Source: Sphingomonas oligoaromativorans (GTDB taxonomy: Bacteria; Pseudomonadota; Alphaproteobacteria; Sphingomonadales; Sphingomonadaceae). Taken from it: 64,000 bases of DNA. The DNA lies in the NCBI RefSeq assembly GCF_011762195.1, contig NZ_JAASQK010000002.1, positions 1-64,000 of the forward strand. The letters run 5' to 3'. Under the pieces are notes generated by a model. The model searched no databases, was not told the origin of the DNA, and saw only the letters and a program-made list of their open reading frames with translations. Positions 8,411 to 17,150 of the stretch are shown here, in pieces. The translations under genes and the position numbers were made by a program. Numbering within the stretch: position 1 is the stretch's first letter; each line of letters begins with the position of its first letter.

Positions 8411-8643
8411 GATTTCCACGCGAAGTCGACAAAGTCGACACGAGTGACGCTGTTTTCGCCGCATACCTATTGGCTTGATCGGCGCTGAGAAAGATCGGCC
8501 GTATGAAGCGGCAGCGTTACCAGCCAGACAAAATCCCACATTGGAAGGGAACGGATTCGTCCCGCCTACGATCCCGTCCAGCCGCTTGCCCGAAGGCAGT
8601 ACCGTCTCTATAAATCAGGCTCACGAAAGATGAGGGGGCGGTA

Positions 8644-9207
8644 TTGAGGAGATTTTTCCTCATTGTGGCGGCGGCTCTTTTCGCAATTGGCCCGGTCTCT
8701 TCCGCACCCATGCCGACGGATAGCTATCTGATCCATATCTTTGGCGGTGGATTGGGGGTAACGACTGATGATACGATTTCTATTTCAAGGATAGGCCATC
8801 GCTGGATCATTGAGCGCTTGGTGAGAGATCATAATTGGTGTGGCAAGCAGTCTTTCGATCGTCATAACCCATGCATCACGACAGATGTCGTCAGACATGA
8901 ATGGGCAGATGGAGGAAACTGTCCAGAAATTTCTCGCGCGATGCTTCAAATTGCTGATGCTTGGCGATCGGATGAAATAATCCCGGATAATATGAGACCG
9001 ACAGTTACAGACAACCCGAAATTCACGATCGCCGCAAAGCGCGGAAGCAAGAATATTCGCGCAGATCGAACGGCTGCCGAGTTTGGCGGCCCGCTCTCAG
9101 CATGGTGGCGCAACACCAAGGCGCGTATATACGATTGTTGGTCAGATGCGGCTCCCTTGAGTTCTGGAGTCCCCATCAAGCCACGATTATTTCCTACATG
9201 GAATTGA
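8644..9207 (+). CDS. Hypothetical secreted protein, AT-rich, possibly acquired
   Basis: A 187-residue predicted periplasmic or secreted protein beginning with the signal peptide MRRFFLIVAAALFAIGPVSSA. The start is a TTG with GAGGGGGCG just upstream. The mature part contains cysteines (WCGKQ, PCITTD, NCPEIS, YDCWSD) and many aromatic residues. I recognise no family. Base composition is visibly more AT-rich than all neighbours, with codons such as ATA, AAT and TTT that are rare elsewhere in the window. This suggests recent transfer. The function is unknown. Confidence 0.55.
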   Translation: MRRFFLIVAAALFAIGPVSSAPMPTDSYLIHIFGGGLGVTTDDTISISRIGHRWIIERLVRDHNWCGKQSFDRHNPCITTDVVRHEWADGGNCPEISRAMLQIADAWRSDEIIPDNMRPTVTDNPKFTIAAKRGSKNIRADRTAAEFGGPLSAWWRNTKARIYDCWSDAAPLSSGVPIKPRLFPTWN

Positions 9208-9320
9208 TACAGACACGCGACTTGCTTGACGCCGTCAAACCAAAGCAACCGAACTGATACTTGCCAACGCCGCCATCCGCCTGAGCCACCCAATCCGCCC
9301 CGGCGTGACGCCCCCCCTGC

Positions 9321-10448
9321 CTACTTCCCCCGCGCTCCATATCTCGCGCGGAACCCCTCCGCGAAGCTCTTCAGCCGCCCTTCCGCGATCGCGGCGCGGA
9401 GTTCCTGCATCAGGCGTTGGTAGAACCAGAGGTTGTGCTCGGTCATCAGCATCGCGCCCAGCATCTCGCCGGAGCGGACGAGGTGGTGGAGATAGGCCTT
9501 CGACCACGCCGCCGTCGGGCTCTCGGGATCGAGCGGGGATTGATCCTCGGCGAACTTCGCGTTGCGGATGTTGAGCGGGCCGTCCCAGGTGAAGGCCTGT
9601 CCGTTGCGGCCCGAGCGGGTCGGCAGCACGCAGTCGAACATGTCGATGCCGCGCTCCACCGCGCCGACGATATCGTCCGGCTTGCCGACGCCCATCAGAT
9701 AGCGCGGCTTGGACGGATCAAGCTGTCCCGGCGCATAATCGAGGCAGCCGAACATCGCCTCCTGCCCCTCGCCCACCGCAAGGCCGCCCACGGCATAACC
9801 GTCGAAGCCGATATCGAGCAGCGCGTCGGCCGAGGCCTTGCGCAGCCTCTCATCCAGAGCGCCTTGCTGGATGCCGAACAGCGCCGCGCGCGCGGCATGG
9901 TCTCCACCGCCATCGAACGCGTCGCGCGAGCGCTTCGCCCAGCGCATCGAGCGCTCCATCGCCTTGGCCTGCACCTCGCGGGTCGAGGTGGTCGGCACCA
10001 GCTCGTCGAACGCCATCACGATGTCGGAGCCGAGCAGGCGCTGGATTTCGATCGAGCGCTCCGGCGAGATCATGTGGCGCGAGCCGTCGACATGGCTGGC
10101 GAACGCCACCCCCTCCTCGCTCCGCTTGGTGAGCGCGGACAAGGACATCACCTGATAGCCCCCGCTGTCGGTCAGGATCGGACGATCCCACTGCATGAAC
10201 CGGTGCAGCCCGCCCAGCTTCGCCACCCGCTCCGCGCCGGGGCGGAGCATCAGGTGATAGGTGTTGCCGAGAATGATGTCCGCGCCCACCGCGCGCACGT
10301 CGGCGGGCTTCATCGCCTTGACGGTGGCGGCGGTGCCCACCGGCATGAAGGCGGGCGTGCGGATCTCGCCGCGCTGCATCTGGATGGTGCCGGTGCGCGC
10401 CTTGCCGTCGGTGGCGGCGATCTGGAAGGAGAAACGGGGCTTCGTCAT
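9321..10448 (-). CDS. tgt: Queuine tRNA-ribosyltransferase (tRNA-guanine transglycosylase), lacking the zinc-site cysteines
   Basis: A 375-residue enzyme that exchanges G34 of GUN-anticodon tRNAs for the preQ1 base in queuosine synthesis. Conserved features are [14 protein letters not shown] (26-39), the general-base aspartate in [25 protein letters not shown], and the nucleophile aspartate in [13 protein letters not shown]. The zinc site usually reads CxCxxC followed 25-26 residues later by His. Here the region is [19 protein letters not shown]: all three cysteines are absent and about three residues are deleted. The C-terminal histidine region ([13 protein letters not shown]) is kept. Catalysis looks possible, but the fold must be stabilised differently. 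Confidence 0.9.
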   Translation of the reverse strand: MTKPRFSFQIAATDGKARTGTIQMQRGEIRTPAFMPVGTAATVKAMKPADVRAVGADIILGNTYHLMLRPGAERVAKLGGLHRFMQWDRPILTDSGGYQVMSLSALTKRSEEGVAFASHVDGSRHMISPERSIEIQRLLGSDIVMAFDELVPTTSTREVQAKAMERSMRWAKRSRDAFDGGGDHAARAALFGIQQGALDERLRKASADALLDIGFDGYAVGGLAVGEGQEAMFGCLDYAPGQLDPSKPRYLMGVGKPDDIVGAVERGIDMFDCVLPTRSGRNGQAFTWDGPLNIRNAKFAEDQSPLDPESPTAAWSKAYLHHLVRSGEMLGAMLMTEHNLWFYQRLMQELRAAIAEGRLKSFAEGFRARYGARGK

Positions 10449-10541
10449 GGCCGCGCGCTTTGCCTCGTCCTGATCGCGAAGTCGAGCCGCGGCGGCCTTG
10501 GCCGCTGCGATACAAGACGACGCTTCTGCCCCAATAGCGGC

Positions 10542-12533
10542 CTAGCGGACCAGTTCCTCCAGCGTCCTGACGTCGACCGGCGGGGCGCAAAGGAAGCCCT
10601 GGAAGAAGTTGCAGCCCGCCCGCGCCAGCAGGGTGAGCTGGTCCTCCGTCTCGACGCCTTCCGCGATCACCGCGAGGCCGAGCGAGCGGCCCATGTCGAT
10701 CACCGAGCGCACCACGATGCGATCACGCGGGCTGCCGACGATGTCCTGCGCCAGACGGCGGTCGATCTTGATCGTGTCGAGCGGGAGGGCCTTCAGATAG
10801 GCGAGGCTGGAATAGCCGGTGCCGAAATCGTCGATGGCGACGCGCAGGCCTCCCGAGCGCAGGTCGGCGAGGATATCGGCGGCGCGCGCCAAATCCTCGA
10901 TCAGCCCGCTTTCGGTGACCTCCACGGTCAGCCGCCCACGCAGCCCCGACGCCTCGGCCCGCGCTAGCATCCGGCTCGCGAAGCCCGGCTCGGCCAGATC
11001 GGCGGCGGTGACGTTGATCGCCACGCGCAGATCCGCCAGCGCGCCCTCCCACGCGGCGGCGGCGGCGATCGCCTTGGCCTGCACATGGTTGGAGAGTTCG
11101 ACCAGATAGTCCGAGCGCTCCGCCGCCGCGAACAGCGCCTCCGCGCCCAGCTCGCCCAGCACCGGATGACGCCAGCGCGCCAGCGCCTCGACGCCGACGA
11201 TCCGCCCCGTCGCCACCGACACCTGCGGCTGCCAGAGGATTTCGATCCGATCTTCGTCGAGCGCGAGGCGGACGTCCAGCTCCAGACGGCGATCCTCGGC
11301 ACGCCGGCTCTGCTGCCCTTCGGCGAAGACGCGCACGCGCCCCGCCTCGCCCTCGCGCGCATCGGCCAGCGCGAGGCTGGCGCGGCGCAGCAGCTCGCTT
11401 GCATCCCGTTCGTCGGGGCGCGAGCCGGCGATGCCGATACGCGCGGTCAGCGTCACGACATGCTCGCCCGCCACGAAGGGCCGGCTGATCGCGGCGAGCA
11501 GCTCGCTCGCCAGCAGCTCGGCCTCGTCGATGGTGCTCGGCGTCGGCATTCCGATCGCGAACTCCGCGCCGGCGAGGCGGGCGACCATCCGCCGATGCGG
11601 TGCCAGCGGCCCGGCGATCCGCTCGATCCGGCGGGCGACCGATCCGATGATCGTATCCCCCACCGCGCGCCCGAACGCCGCGTTGACCGTATCGAAGCGG
11701 CTGAGCCCGATCACCAGCAGGATCGTCGCCTCGCCGCGCGCCAGCCGCGCCTCGATCCAGCGACGCGCACCATGGCCGTCGTCCAGCCCGGTGAGCGGAT
11801 CGCGCGGGCTCGCCCCGCTCCGCTCGCCGTCAAGCGGCTGGACATGGCCGATCACCGACGGCCCGCGCGCGCCGCCCTTCTCCAGCATGAGATGATGCGC
11901 GACCCGGCGGCCATCTGCGGCGTTATGGGCGAAGGGGGTCACGCCGCCCTCCTCGCGCAGCCGCGAGACGGCGTGGAGCGCCGCCCGCATCCCGCCCCGG
12001 CCGAGCCATCGCTGCGCCTGCCCGCGCGTCACCTCGACGCCACCTTCGGCAAGCCCGCTCGCCTTCGCCAGCGCCGGGCTCAGCGTCAGGATCGCCGGCC
12101 GATCGGGCGACCAGCGCCAGATCATCGCTTCGTTCGCCGTCATCTGCGCCTGACCGGCGGCGGCGCGATGGCCGCCCGCCAGCCGATCGGCGTGGCGCTT
12201 GGCGAAGCGGAGCGCCTGCGCGAACTCGCCCTCCGCGAAGGGAGAGGTGAGGTAATGCGTCGCCCCCGCCTCGAACGCCGCCGCCACCGCCGAAGCCTCG
12301 CGCCGGCCGATCAGGAACAGCAGCGCCGCGCCATTGGCCTGCACCGCATCGGAGAGCGCGCGCGCCGCGCCCAGCCCCTCGGCCAGCGTATCACGCGCGT
12401 CGATCACCGCGACGCGGGCACCGCTGGCGAGAAAGCGCCGCTCCAGCCCTTCGCTGCGCCGCGCGGCGAAGGCCGCCCAGCCGGCGCGCTCCGCCATGCG
12501 GGCGATTTCGTCACGCTGCCGGAACGACAGCAT
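10542..12533 (-). CDS. Receiver-like/GGDEF/EAL protein, probable c-di-GMP phosphodiesterase
   Basis: About 663 residues from the ATG at 12533. Order: an N-terminal receiver-like fold (around ARVAVIDARD, ATHYLTSPF), a short PAS-like region, a GGDEF domain (DPLTGLDDGHGARRWIEARL) whose active motif has decayed to AGAEF, then an EAL domain with intact VEALARWRHP and DDFGTGYSSLAYLKALP. The expected activity is hydrolysis of c-di-GMP to pGpG, with the dead GGDEF acting as a GTP sensor (inference). The reading frame is open to 12839, overlapping the start of moaA. A strong AGGAGA lies before a non-standard codon near 12575, so the real start may be slightly upstream of 12533. Confidence 0.8.
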   Translation of the reverse strand: MLSFRQRDEIARMAERAGWAAFAARRSEGLERRFLASGARVAVIDARDTLAEGLGAARALSDAVQANGAALLFLIGRREASAVAAAFEAGATHYLTSPFAEGEFAQALRFAKRHADRLAGGHRAAAGQAQMTANEAMIWRWSPDRPAILTLSPALAKASGLAEGGVEVTRGQAQRWLGRGGMRAALHAVSRLREEGGVTPFAHNAADGRRVAHHLMLEKGGARGPSVIGHVQPLDGERSGASPRDPLTGLDDGHGARRWIEARLARGEATILLVIGLSRFDTVNAAFGRAVGDTIIGSVARRIERIAGPLAPHRRMVARLAGAEFAIGMPTPSTIDEAELLASELLAAISRPFVAGEHVVTLTARIGIAGSRPDERDASELLRRASLALADAREGEAGRVRVFAEGQQSRRAEDRRLELDVRLALDEDRIEILWQPQVSVATGRIVGVEALARWRHPVLGELGAEALFAAAERSDYLVELSNHVQAKAIAAAAAWEGALADLRVAINVTAADLAEPGFASRMLARAEASGLRGRLTVEVTESGLIEDLARAADILADLRSGGLRVAIDDFGTGYSSLAYLKALPLDTIKIDRRLAQDIVGSPRDRIVVRSVIDMGRSLGLAVIAEGVETEDQLTLLARAGCNFFQGFLCAPPVDVRTLEELVR

Positions 12534-12762
12534 GAACAGAGGCGTCGACCCGGCCGGAGCTTCGTCGCTGATGGAAATCTCTTGTCTCCTGCGGATGCGC
12601 CACGGAGCGCACCCCACTATCCCGTCCGCCACGCTAGCCGCCGCCGTGGCCATCGCCAACGGGCTTTGACGGTCGTCCTGTCCCGCCTTGGGCAGGATTC
12701 GGCCCTCCTGCGCGCCGCCGCCGGCCTTGTCGAGCGGCGTCGCACGGCTTAGCTCTGATGGG

Positions 12763-13800
12763 ATGACCAATGTCGCCCCTCCCCGTGCCCACGCGTCGGC
12801 AGACGCCGCGATGCTGCGCGACGGCTTCGGGCGGCGCATCGACTATCTGCGCATCTCGGTGACGGATCGCTGCGACTTGCGCTGCCGCTATTGCATGGCC
12901 GAGGCGATGAGCTTCCTGCCCCGCCGCGAACTGCTCTCGCTGGAGGAGCTGGCCGAGCTGGCGGAGGCCTTCATCGCGCGCGGGGTGCGCAAGATCCGGC
13001 TGACCGGCGGCGAGCCGCTCGCCCGGCGGGGCCTTCCCGATCTGGCGCGAGACATCGGCCGCCATCTGAAGACGGGCGCGCTCGACGAATTGACCCTCAC
13101 CACCAACGCCACCCGCCTCGCCGAGCAGGCGGAAGCGCTGGCGGATGCCGGCATCCGCCGCATCAATGTCAGCCTCGACAGCCGCGATCCCGCGCTGTTC
13201 CGCCATATCACGCGCACCGGCGACGTGGCGCAGGTGCTGGGCGGCATCGCCGCCGCAAAGGCCGCCGGGCTCGCGATCAAGATCAACATGGTGGCGCTGA
13301 AAGGCCTCAACGAGGCCGAGATTCCCGCCATGGTCGAGTGGTGCGGCGAACAGGGCCTCGACCTGACGCTGATCGAGACGATGCCGCTCGGCGCCGTCGA
13401 CGAGGATCGCACGGACCGCTATCTGCCGCTCGATGGCGTGCGCCGCACGCTGGAGGAGCGCTTCACGCTGATCGGCGACAATCACCGCACCGGCGGCCCC
13501 GCCCGCTATGTCCGCGTCGCGGAGACAGGCGGACGGCTGGGCTTCATCACCCCCTTGACCCACAATTTCTGCGAAGGCTGCAACCGAATGCGTGTGACCG
13601 TGCAGGGTCGCCTTTATATGTGCCTCGGCCATGACGACCGCGTCGACCTCAAGCAGGCGCTGCGCGAGGGCGGCCGCGCCGCGCTCGATGCCGCGATCGA
13701 CGAGGCGCTGCGCCACAAGCCCCAGCGCCACCATTTCCAGATCGCCGGACGCGACGCTGAGCCTGCCGTCGATCGCCATATGAGCGTCACCGGCGGATGA
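12763..13800 (+). CDS. moaA: GTP 3',8-cyclase MoaA (molybdenum cofactor biosynthesis)
   Basis: A 345-residue radical-SAM enzyme. The N-terminal cluster site CDLRCRYC (CxxxCxxC) binds the SAM iron-sulfur cluster. The C-terminal site [10 protein letters not shown]...YMC (CxxCx13C) holds the second cluster that binds GTP. It converts GTP to 3',8-cyclo-7,8-dihydro-GTP, the first step to molybdopterin. [15 protein letters not shown] and [12 protein letters not shown] are further family motifs. The start was placed at ATG 12763; upstream sequence lacks coding character. The stop overlaps nadK by ATGA, indicating translational coupling. Confidence 0.92.
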   Translation: MTNVAPPRAHASADAAMLRDGFGRRIDYLRISVTDRCDLRCRYCMAEAMSFLPRRELLSLEELAELAEAFIARGVRKIRLTGGEPLARRGLPDLARDIGRHLKTGALDELTLTTNATRLAEQAEALADAGIRRINVSLDSRDPALFRHITRTGDVAQVLGGIAAAKAAGLAIKINMVALKGLNEAEIPAMVEWCGEQGLDLTLIETMPLGAVDEDRTDRYLPLDGVRRTLEERFTLIGDNHRTGGPARYVRVAETGGRLGFITPLTHNFCEGCNRMRVTVQGRLYMCLGHDDRVDLKQALREGGRAALDAAIDEALRHKPQRHHFQIAGRDAEPAVDRHMSVTGG

Positions 13801-14597
13801 GCCGCGGCATGAGCCGGGAAGACCGGCGCGAACCTCGTCTGGCGCTGGTCGCCTCGCCCACGCCCGCTGCGCAGGCTGCGGAAGCGGAGATGCGCCAGCG
13901 TTACGAATGGACCGACATCGCCAATGCCGACATGGTGGTGGCGCTGGGCGGCGACGGCTTCATGCTCCAGACGTTGCACGCGATGCTCGATCAGCACGAG
14001 ATTCGTCCCGTCTTCGGGATGAACCTCGGCACCGTCGGCTTCCTGATGAACGAGTGGCGGCTGGATGCGCTGCACGATCGCCTGGCGCGCGCGCGCGCCT
14101 TCTCGGTCGCGCCGCTGCGTATGGAGGCCGAGACGGTGGATGGCGAGCGCTGCTCCAGCCCGGCGATCAACGAGGTCTCGCTGTTGCGCGAAACGCGGCA
14201 GACCGCGTGGATCGAGGTGAGCGTCGATGGCCGCACCGTATTGCCCGAACTGGTGTGCGACGGCGTGATGGCGGCGACGGCCGCAGGATCGACGGCCTAT
14301 AATCTCTCCGCGCAGGGGCCGATCCTGCCGCTGGGCTCCGGCCTGGTGGCGCTGACGCCGATCAGCGCCTTCCGTCCGCGCCGCTGGCGCGGCGCGATCC
14401 TGCCCGAGACGGCGCGCATCTCCTTCCGGGTGATCGATCCGGTGAAGCGCCCGGTCTCCGCCGTGGCGGATCAGCGCGAGATTCGCGATGTGGCGGTGGT
14501 GGATATCTCGATCGACCGCTCGATCGCGCTCACGCTGCTGTTCGATCCCGAGCACGCGCTGGACGATCGCATCACGATGGAGCAATTCGCGGTTTAG
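13797..14597 (+). CDS. nadK: NAD kinase
   Basis: A 266-residue kinase that phosphorylates NAD to NADP. The nucleotide-binding motif [10 protein letters not shown] (GGDG), [13 protein letters not shown], the NEVSLLR motif and [22 protein letters not shown] are all conserved. It starts inside the moaA stop (ATGA overlap), so the two are co-translated. A second ATG three codons on is an alternative start. It is shorter at the N-terminus than the E. coli enzyme, as usual for alphaproteobacteria. Confidence 0.93.
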   Translation: MSRGMSREDRREPRLALVASPTPAAQAAEAEMRQRYEWTDIANADMVVALGGDGFMLQTLHAMLDQHEIRPVFGMNLGTVGFLMNEWRLDALHDRLARARAFSVAPLRMEAETVDGERCSSPAINEVSLLRETRQTAWIEVSVDGRTVLPELVCDGVMAATAAGSTAYNLSAQGPILPLGSGLVALTPISAFRPRRWRGAILPETARISFRVIDPVKRPVSAVADQREIRDVAVVDISIDRSIALTLLFDPEHALDDRITMEQFAV

Positions 14598-14620
14598 TTG
14601 TGGATAACGCGCAAACGGGG

Positions 14621-14649
14621 TTGCAAGCCCGGAAAAGCTGATGCATAGG
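14621..14649 (+). promoter_or_regulatory. Probable promoter of tRNA-Asn
   Basis: TTGCAA (14621-14626) and CATAGG (14644-14649) separated by exactly 17 bp, ending 25 bases before the mature tRNA. Motif and spacing fit a sigma-70-type promoter. Confidence 0.45.
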
Positions 14650-14674
14650 CCCGCCCACGCCACGAGGCAAACGT

Positions 14675-14749
14675 TCCCCGGTAGCTCAGCGGTAGAGCAT
14701 CCGACTGTTAATCGGACGGCCGCCTGTTCGAATCAGGCCCGGGGAGCCA
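14675..14749 (+). tRNA. tRNA-Asn (anticodon GTT)
   Basis: Acceptor stem TCCCCGG/CCGGGGA, D-arm TAGCTCAGCGGTAGAGCA, anticodon stem TCCGA/TCGGA with loop CTGTTAA (anticodon GTT), T-arm GCCTG-TTCGAAT-CAGGC, discriminator G and an encoded CCA. All arms pair. The accessory block with transposase and recombinase fragments starts just downstream, as is common for tRNA-Asn integration hotspots. Confidence 0.95.
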
Positions 14750-14759
14750 TTTTCTTTCG

Positions 14760-14782
14760 AACAATCTATTCCGATTGTTTTT
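14760..14782 (+). terminator. Weak AT-rich terminator-like hairpin after tRNA-Asn
   Basis: AACAATC (14760-14766) pairs with GATTGTT (14773-14779) over a 6-nt loop and is followed by T residues. An overlapping alternative pairs CCGATTG with CAATCGG. Either could end the tRNA transcript. Confidence 0.4.
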
Positions 14783-14837
14783 CAATCGGCTAGGGTTTGA
14801 AAGCACCGAATAGGCCAAACCAGCAGAAAGCCGGCAC

Positions 14838-14867
14838 GCCGCAATTCCCTGGAATTGCGGCATTTTT
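14838..14867 (+). terminator. Intrinsic terminator
   Basis: A 10-bp perfect stem GCCGCAATTC/GAATTGCGGC with a CCTG loop, followed by TTTTT (14863-14867). It stands 90 bp downstream of tRNA-Asn and no protein gene precedes it on this strand. It may be a back-up tRNA terminator or the relic of a lost gene. Confidence 0.65.
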
Positions 14868-15139
14868 CGTTCATATCGCATTTGGCGCGTCCATCTTTCT
14901 CCCTTCAGATGCATTGCCCCATGCTGAAGCGGCTCAGATGCTCTGCAGGCCTCCGATTTCACCCCTTGGCTTGTGATTGATCTCACAACGGCTCTCAATG
15001 GCTAGGGCACTGACATGCTTGGATGAGGCACATAGGTGCCGCTTTTGAGCCCTACACTGCCAAAGTTCGGCTCGCTCGCGCCCATCCTCCGGGGCGTTAT
15101 CTCTTAAATCCCGTCTTCCAGGCGAGGCGGGGTACCTAC
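14868..15139. other. Non-coding junction between tRNA-Asn and the accessory block
   Basis: No convincing gene is visible. A minus-strand frame running into the tRNA would end in WLPGPDSNRRPSD, a known artefact of translating tRNA genes. The stretch probably contains an island boundary. I saw no repeat of the tRNA 3' end here. Confidence 0.4.
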
Positions 15140-15268
15140 ATGATGCACATGTTCGACATGCGCTGCCGTGAAAATGGGATCGAGCATCGCCTGACCAGGA
15201 TCAAGCATCCTTGGACCAACGGCCAGGTCGAACGGATGAACCGGACGATCAAGGAGGCCACCGTCAAA
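15140..15268 (+). pseudogene. Transposase fragment (rve/integrase core, IS481-like)
   Basis: About 43 codons are recognisable as part of a DDE transposase core: HMFDMRCRENGIEHRLT followed by HPWTNGQVERMNRTIKEAT. The last segment contains the conserved NGxxER motif around the catalytic glutamate. Sequence before and after is unrelated, so it is a degraded piece of an insertion sequence. It abuts the 3' end of the methionine gamma-lyase gene and marks an old recombination point. Confidence 0.75.
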
Positions 15269-15290
15269 TGCCAGGGCCAAACACCTGGAT

Positions 15291-16559
15291 TTAGACCGTC
15301 TCAGATAGACGCTGCCTATCTGCCTCACGGAGGCCCATTGAATCTTCAGCGCCACTGTCGCGAAGTTCGACGTCGAGCGCACCGAACAAATCGCAGACCA
15401 GGTCGCCGACGTCCTCGAGCCCGACGGACAAGCGGAGCAGGCCCGGCGTGATACCATGGGCGAGACGCTCGGTTTCACTATAGGCCGAGTGAGTCATGCT
15501 CGCCGGGTGCTGGATTAAGCTTTCGGCATCTCCAAGCGATACGGCACGGAGGATGAGTTTAAGCCGATTCATCACGCGGATTCCGGCGGCGAAACCGCCT
15601 TTCAGTTCGAATGCTATCATACCGCCCGGCAGGGCCATCTGGCGCTTGGCAAGCGCATATTGTGGAAAAGTCGGCAAGCCTGGATAACGGACAAATGCGA
15701 CCGCCGGATGAGCGACAAGTCGTTCGGCGATATATTGCGCCGTCTCGGAGTGCCGCTGCATTCTGAGCGCCAGCGTCTTCAATCCGCGCATGATGAGCAT
15801 GGCGTTGAACGGGGCGAGCGCGGCGCCCGTCATATCCTTCAATCCAACCATCCGCACCTGCGCGATATCCTCGGCACGGCCCACCGCAAGGCCAGCGACC
15901 AAGTCGCCATGCCCTCCCAGATATTTGGTCGCGGAATGAACAACAATGTCTGCACCGTGGGCGATTGGGCGCGTCAAAAATGGTGTCGCGTAGGTGTTGT
16001 CGACGATCGTGCGCGCGCCGTGCGACCTTGCGATCCTCGAGACCGCCTCGATATCGACGAGCCGCATATTGGGATTGGCCGGCGTCTCGAAATACACAAT
16101 CTTGGTGCGCGGACCGATCGCTGCCGCCACGGCATCCGGGTCGGTCATATCGACATAGGTGACCCGCACGCCAAATCGCGTGAGCCCATGCTGCATGAAA
16201 CCGAAGGTGCAACCGTAGAGCGTCTTATCCGTCAGAATTTCGTCGCCCGCATTGAGGAACGTCCACAATACGGCGGTAATCGCGCCCATACCCGAGGCCG
16301 TGGACACGCCGGCCTCCGCGCCTTCGAGAAAGGCGATACGCCGTTCCAGAAGGTCGAGCGTGGGGTTGGAAATGCGCGTGTAGAAATGGCCGGCGCGTTC
16401 GCCGGCGAACATCTCACCGCCAGCTTCGGCGGTCTCGAAAGCGAAGGTGGACGTGAGATGGAGCGGCGGCACGAGCGCGCCCTGCTCATCGCCTGGATCA
16501 TAGCCATGATGGATGGCAGCCGTCGTGAAATCCATCGCCTTGCCAGTCCACAGCACCAT
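15291..16559 (-). CDS. Methionine gamma-lyase / cystathionine gamma-lyase-type PLP enzyme
   Basis: A 422-residue enzyme of the Cys/Met metabolism PLP family. Key parts are the N-terminal MDFTTAAIHHGYDP, the FYTRISNPTLDLLERRIAFLEG block, ASGMGAI (cofactor phosphate contacts), DKTLYGCTFGF, VDNTYATPFLTRPI and the PLP lysine in VHSATKYLGGHGD. YGCT is typical of methionine gamma-lyases, where the cysteine helps cleave L-methionine to methanethiol, ammonia and 2-oxobutyrate. The start at 16559 has a GAAAGGG site. It is divergent from an Lrp/AsnC regulator, which very likely controls it in response to an amino acid. Confidence 0.8.
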   Translation of the reverse strand: MVLWTGKAMDFTTAAIHHGYDPGDEQGALVPPLHLTSTFAFETAEAGGEMFAGERAGHFYTRISNPTLDLLERRIAFLEGAEAGVSTASGMGAITAVLWTFLNAGDEILTDKTLYGCTFGFMQHGLTRFGVRVTYVDMTDPDAVAAAIGPRTKIVYFETPANPNMRLVDIEAVSRIARSHGARTIVDNTYATPFLTRPIAHGADIVVHSATKYLGGHGDLVAGLAVGRAEDIAQVRMVGLKDMTGAALAPFNAMLIMRGLKTLALRMQRHSETAQYIAERLVAHPAVAFVRYPGLPTFPQYALAKRQMALPGGMIAFELKGGFAAGIRVMNRLKLILRAVSLGDAESLIQHPASMTHSAYSETERLAHGITPGLLRLSVGLEDVGDLVCDLFGALDVELRDSGAEDSMGLREADRQRLSETV

Positions 16560-16623
16560 GTTACGCCCTTTCCCGAGTTCGGGGCATAAATAGCGCAGAA
16601 TCACCGATGAGACATTGCGAACT

Positions 16624-16660
16624 GGCCCATGATTTGCCAAAATATTAGCATGATTTACCC
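16624..16660. promoter_or_regulatory. Candidate Lrp/AsnC operator between the lyase and regulator genes
   Basis: An AT-rich patch in GC-rich surroundings contains the direct repeat ATGATTT twice, flanking a TTTGCC-AAAATATTA-GCA element with partial dyad symmetry. It lies within the 116-bp divergent spacer. Lrp-family dimers bind AT-rich degenerate dyads, so this is a plausible site. The call is inference. Confidence 0.35.
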
Positions 16661-16675
16661 CAAAAGGCCCCAAAA

Positions 16676-17134
16676 ATGGATGCCAAGGATCATCAGATCG
16701 TTCGAATGCTTCAGGAGGATGGCCGCCTGACCAACCAGGAATTAGCTGACCGTGTGAACCTCTCACCGTCGCCATGCCTCAGGCGCGTGCGTCGGCTGGA
16801 AGCGGACGGCGTCATTGCCGGTTACACGGCAATCATCGACCAGAAGCGATATGGGCTGGCGATCACCGCCTTTCTTCGCGTGCGGCTGGTGCGCCACGGC
16901 GAGGAGGAGGTCAGAATTTTCGAGGACCGCATTCGCGCGCTGGACGAGGTTCTAGATTGCTTCCTGATGACGGGCGACGCGGATTATCTTCTACGCGTCG
17001 CGGTTTCGGATCTCGAAAGCTACGAGAGCTTTATCCGGCTCAAGATGCACGCGATCCCAGGAATTGCAGCGCTGGACACGAGCTTCGCCTACGGGACAAT
17101 AAAGGCGGGACGCTATTTGCCGATGACGATGTGA
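16676..17134 (+). CDS. Lrp/AsnC family transcriptional regulator
   Basis: A 152-residue regulator. The N-terminal winged helix-turn-helix shows LQEDGRLTNQELADRVNLSPSPCLRRVRRLE. The C-terminal RAM/AsnC ligand-binding domain includes the conserved MTGDADYLLRVAVSDLESYE. It is divergent from methionine gamma-lyase and probably senses methionine or a related amino acid to switch that gene. Local pairing of regulator and enzyme supports acquisition as a unit. Confidence 0.88.
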   Translation: MDAKDHQIVRMLQEDGRLTNQELADRVNLSPSPCLRRVRRLEADGVIAGYTAIIDQKRYGLAITAFLRVRLVRHGEEEVRIFEDRIRALDEVLDCFLMTGDADYLLRVAVSDLESYESFIRLKMHAIPGIAALDTSFAYGTIKAGRYLPMTM

Positions 17135-17150
17135 CAAAATTCACCCGCCC

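Noticed and set aside
14708-14998. Minus-strand frame of 96 codons ending in WLPGPDSNRRPSD
   Set aside because: This is the well-known artefact of translating the antisense of a tRNA gene; it overlaps tRNA-Asn and has no other support.
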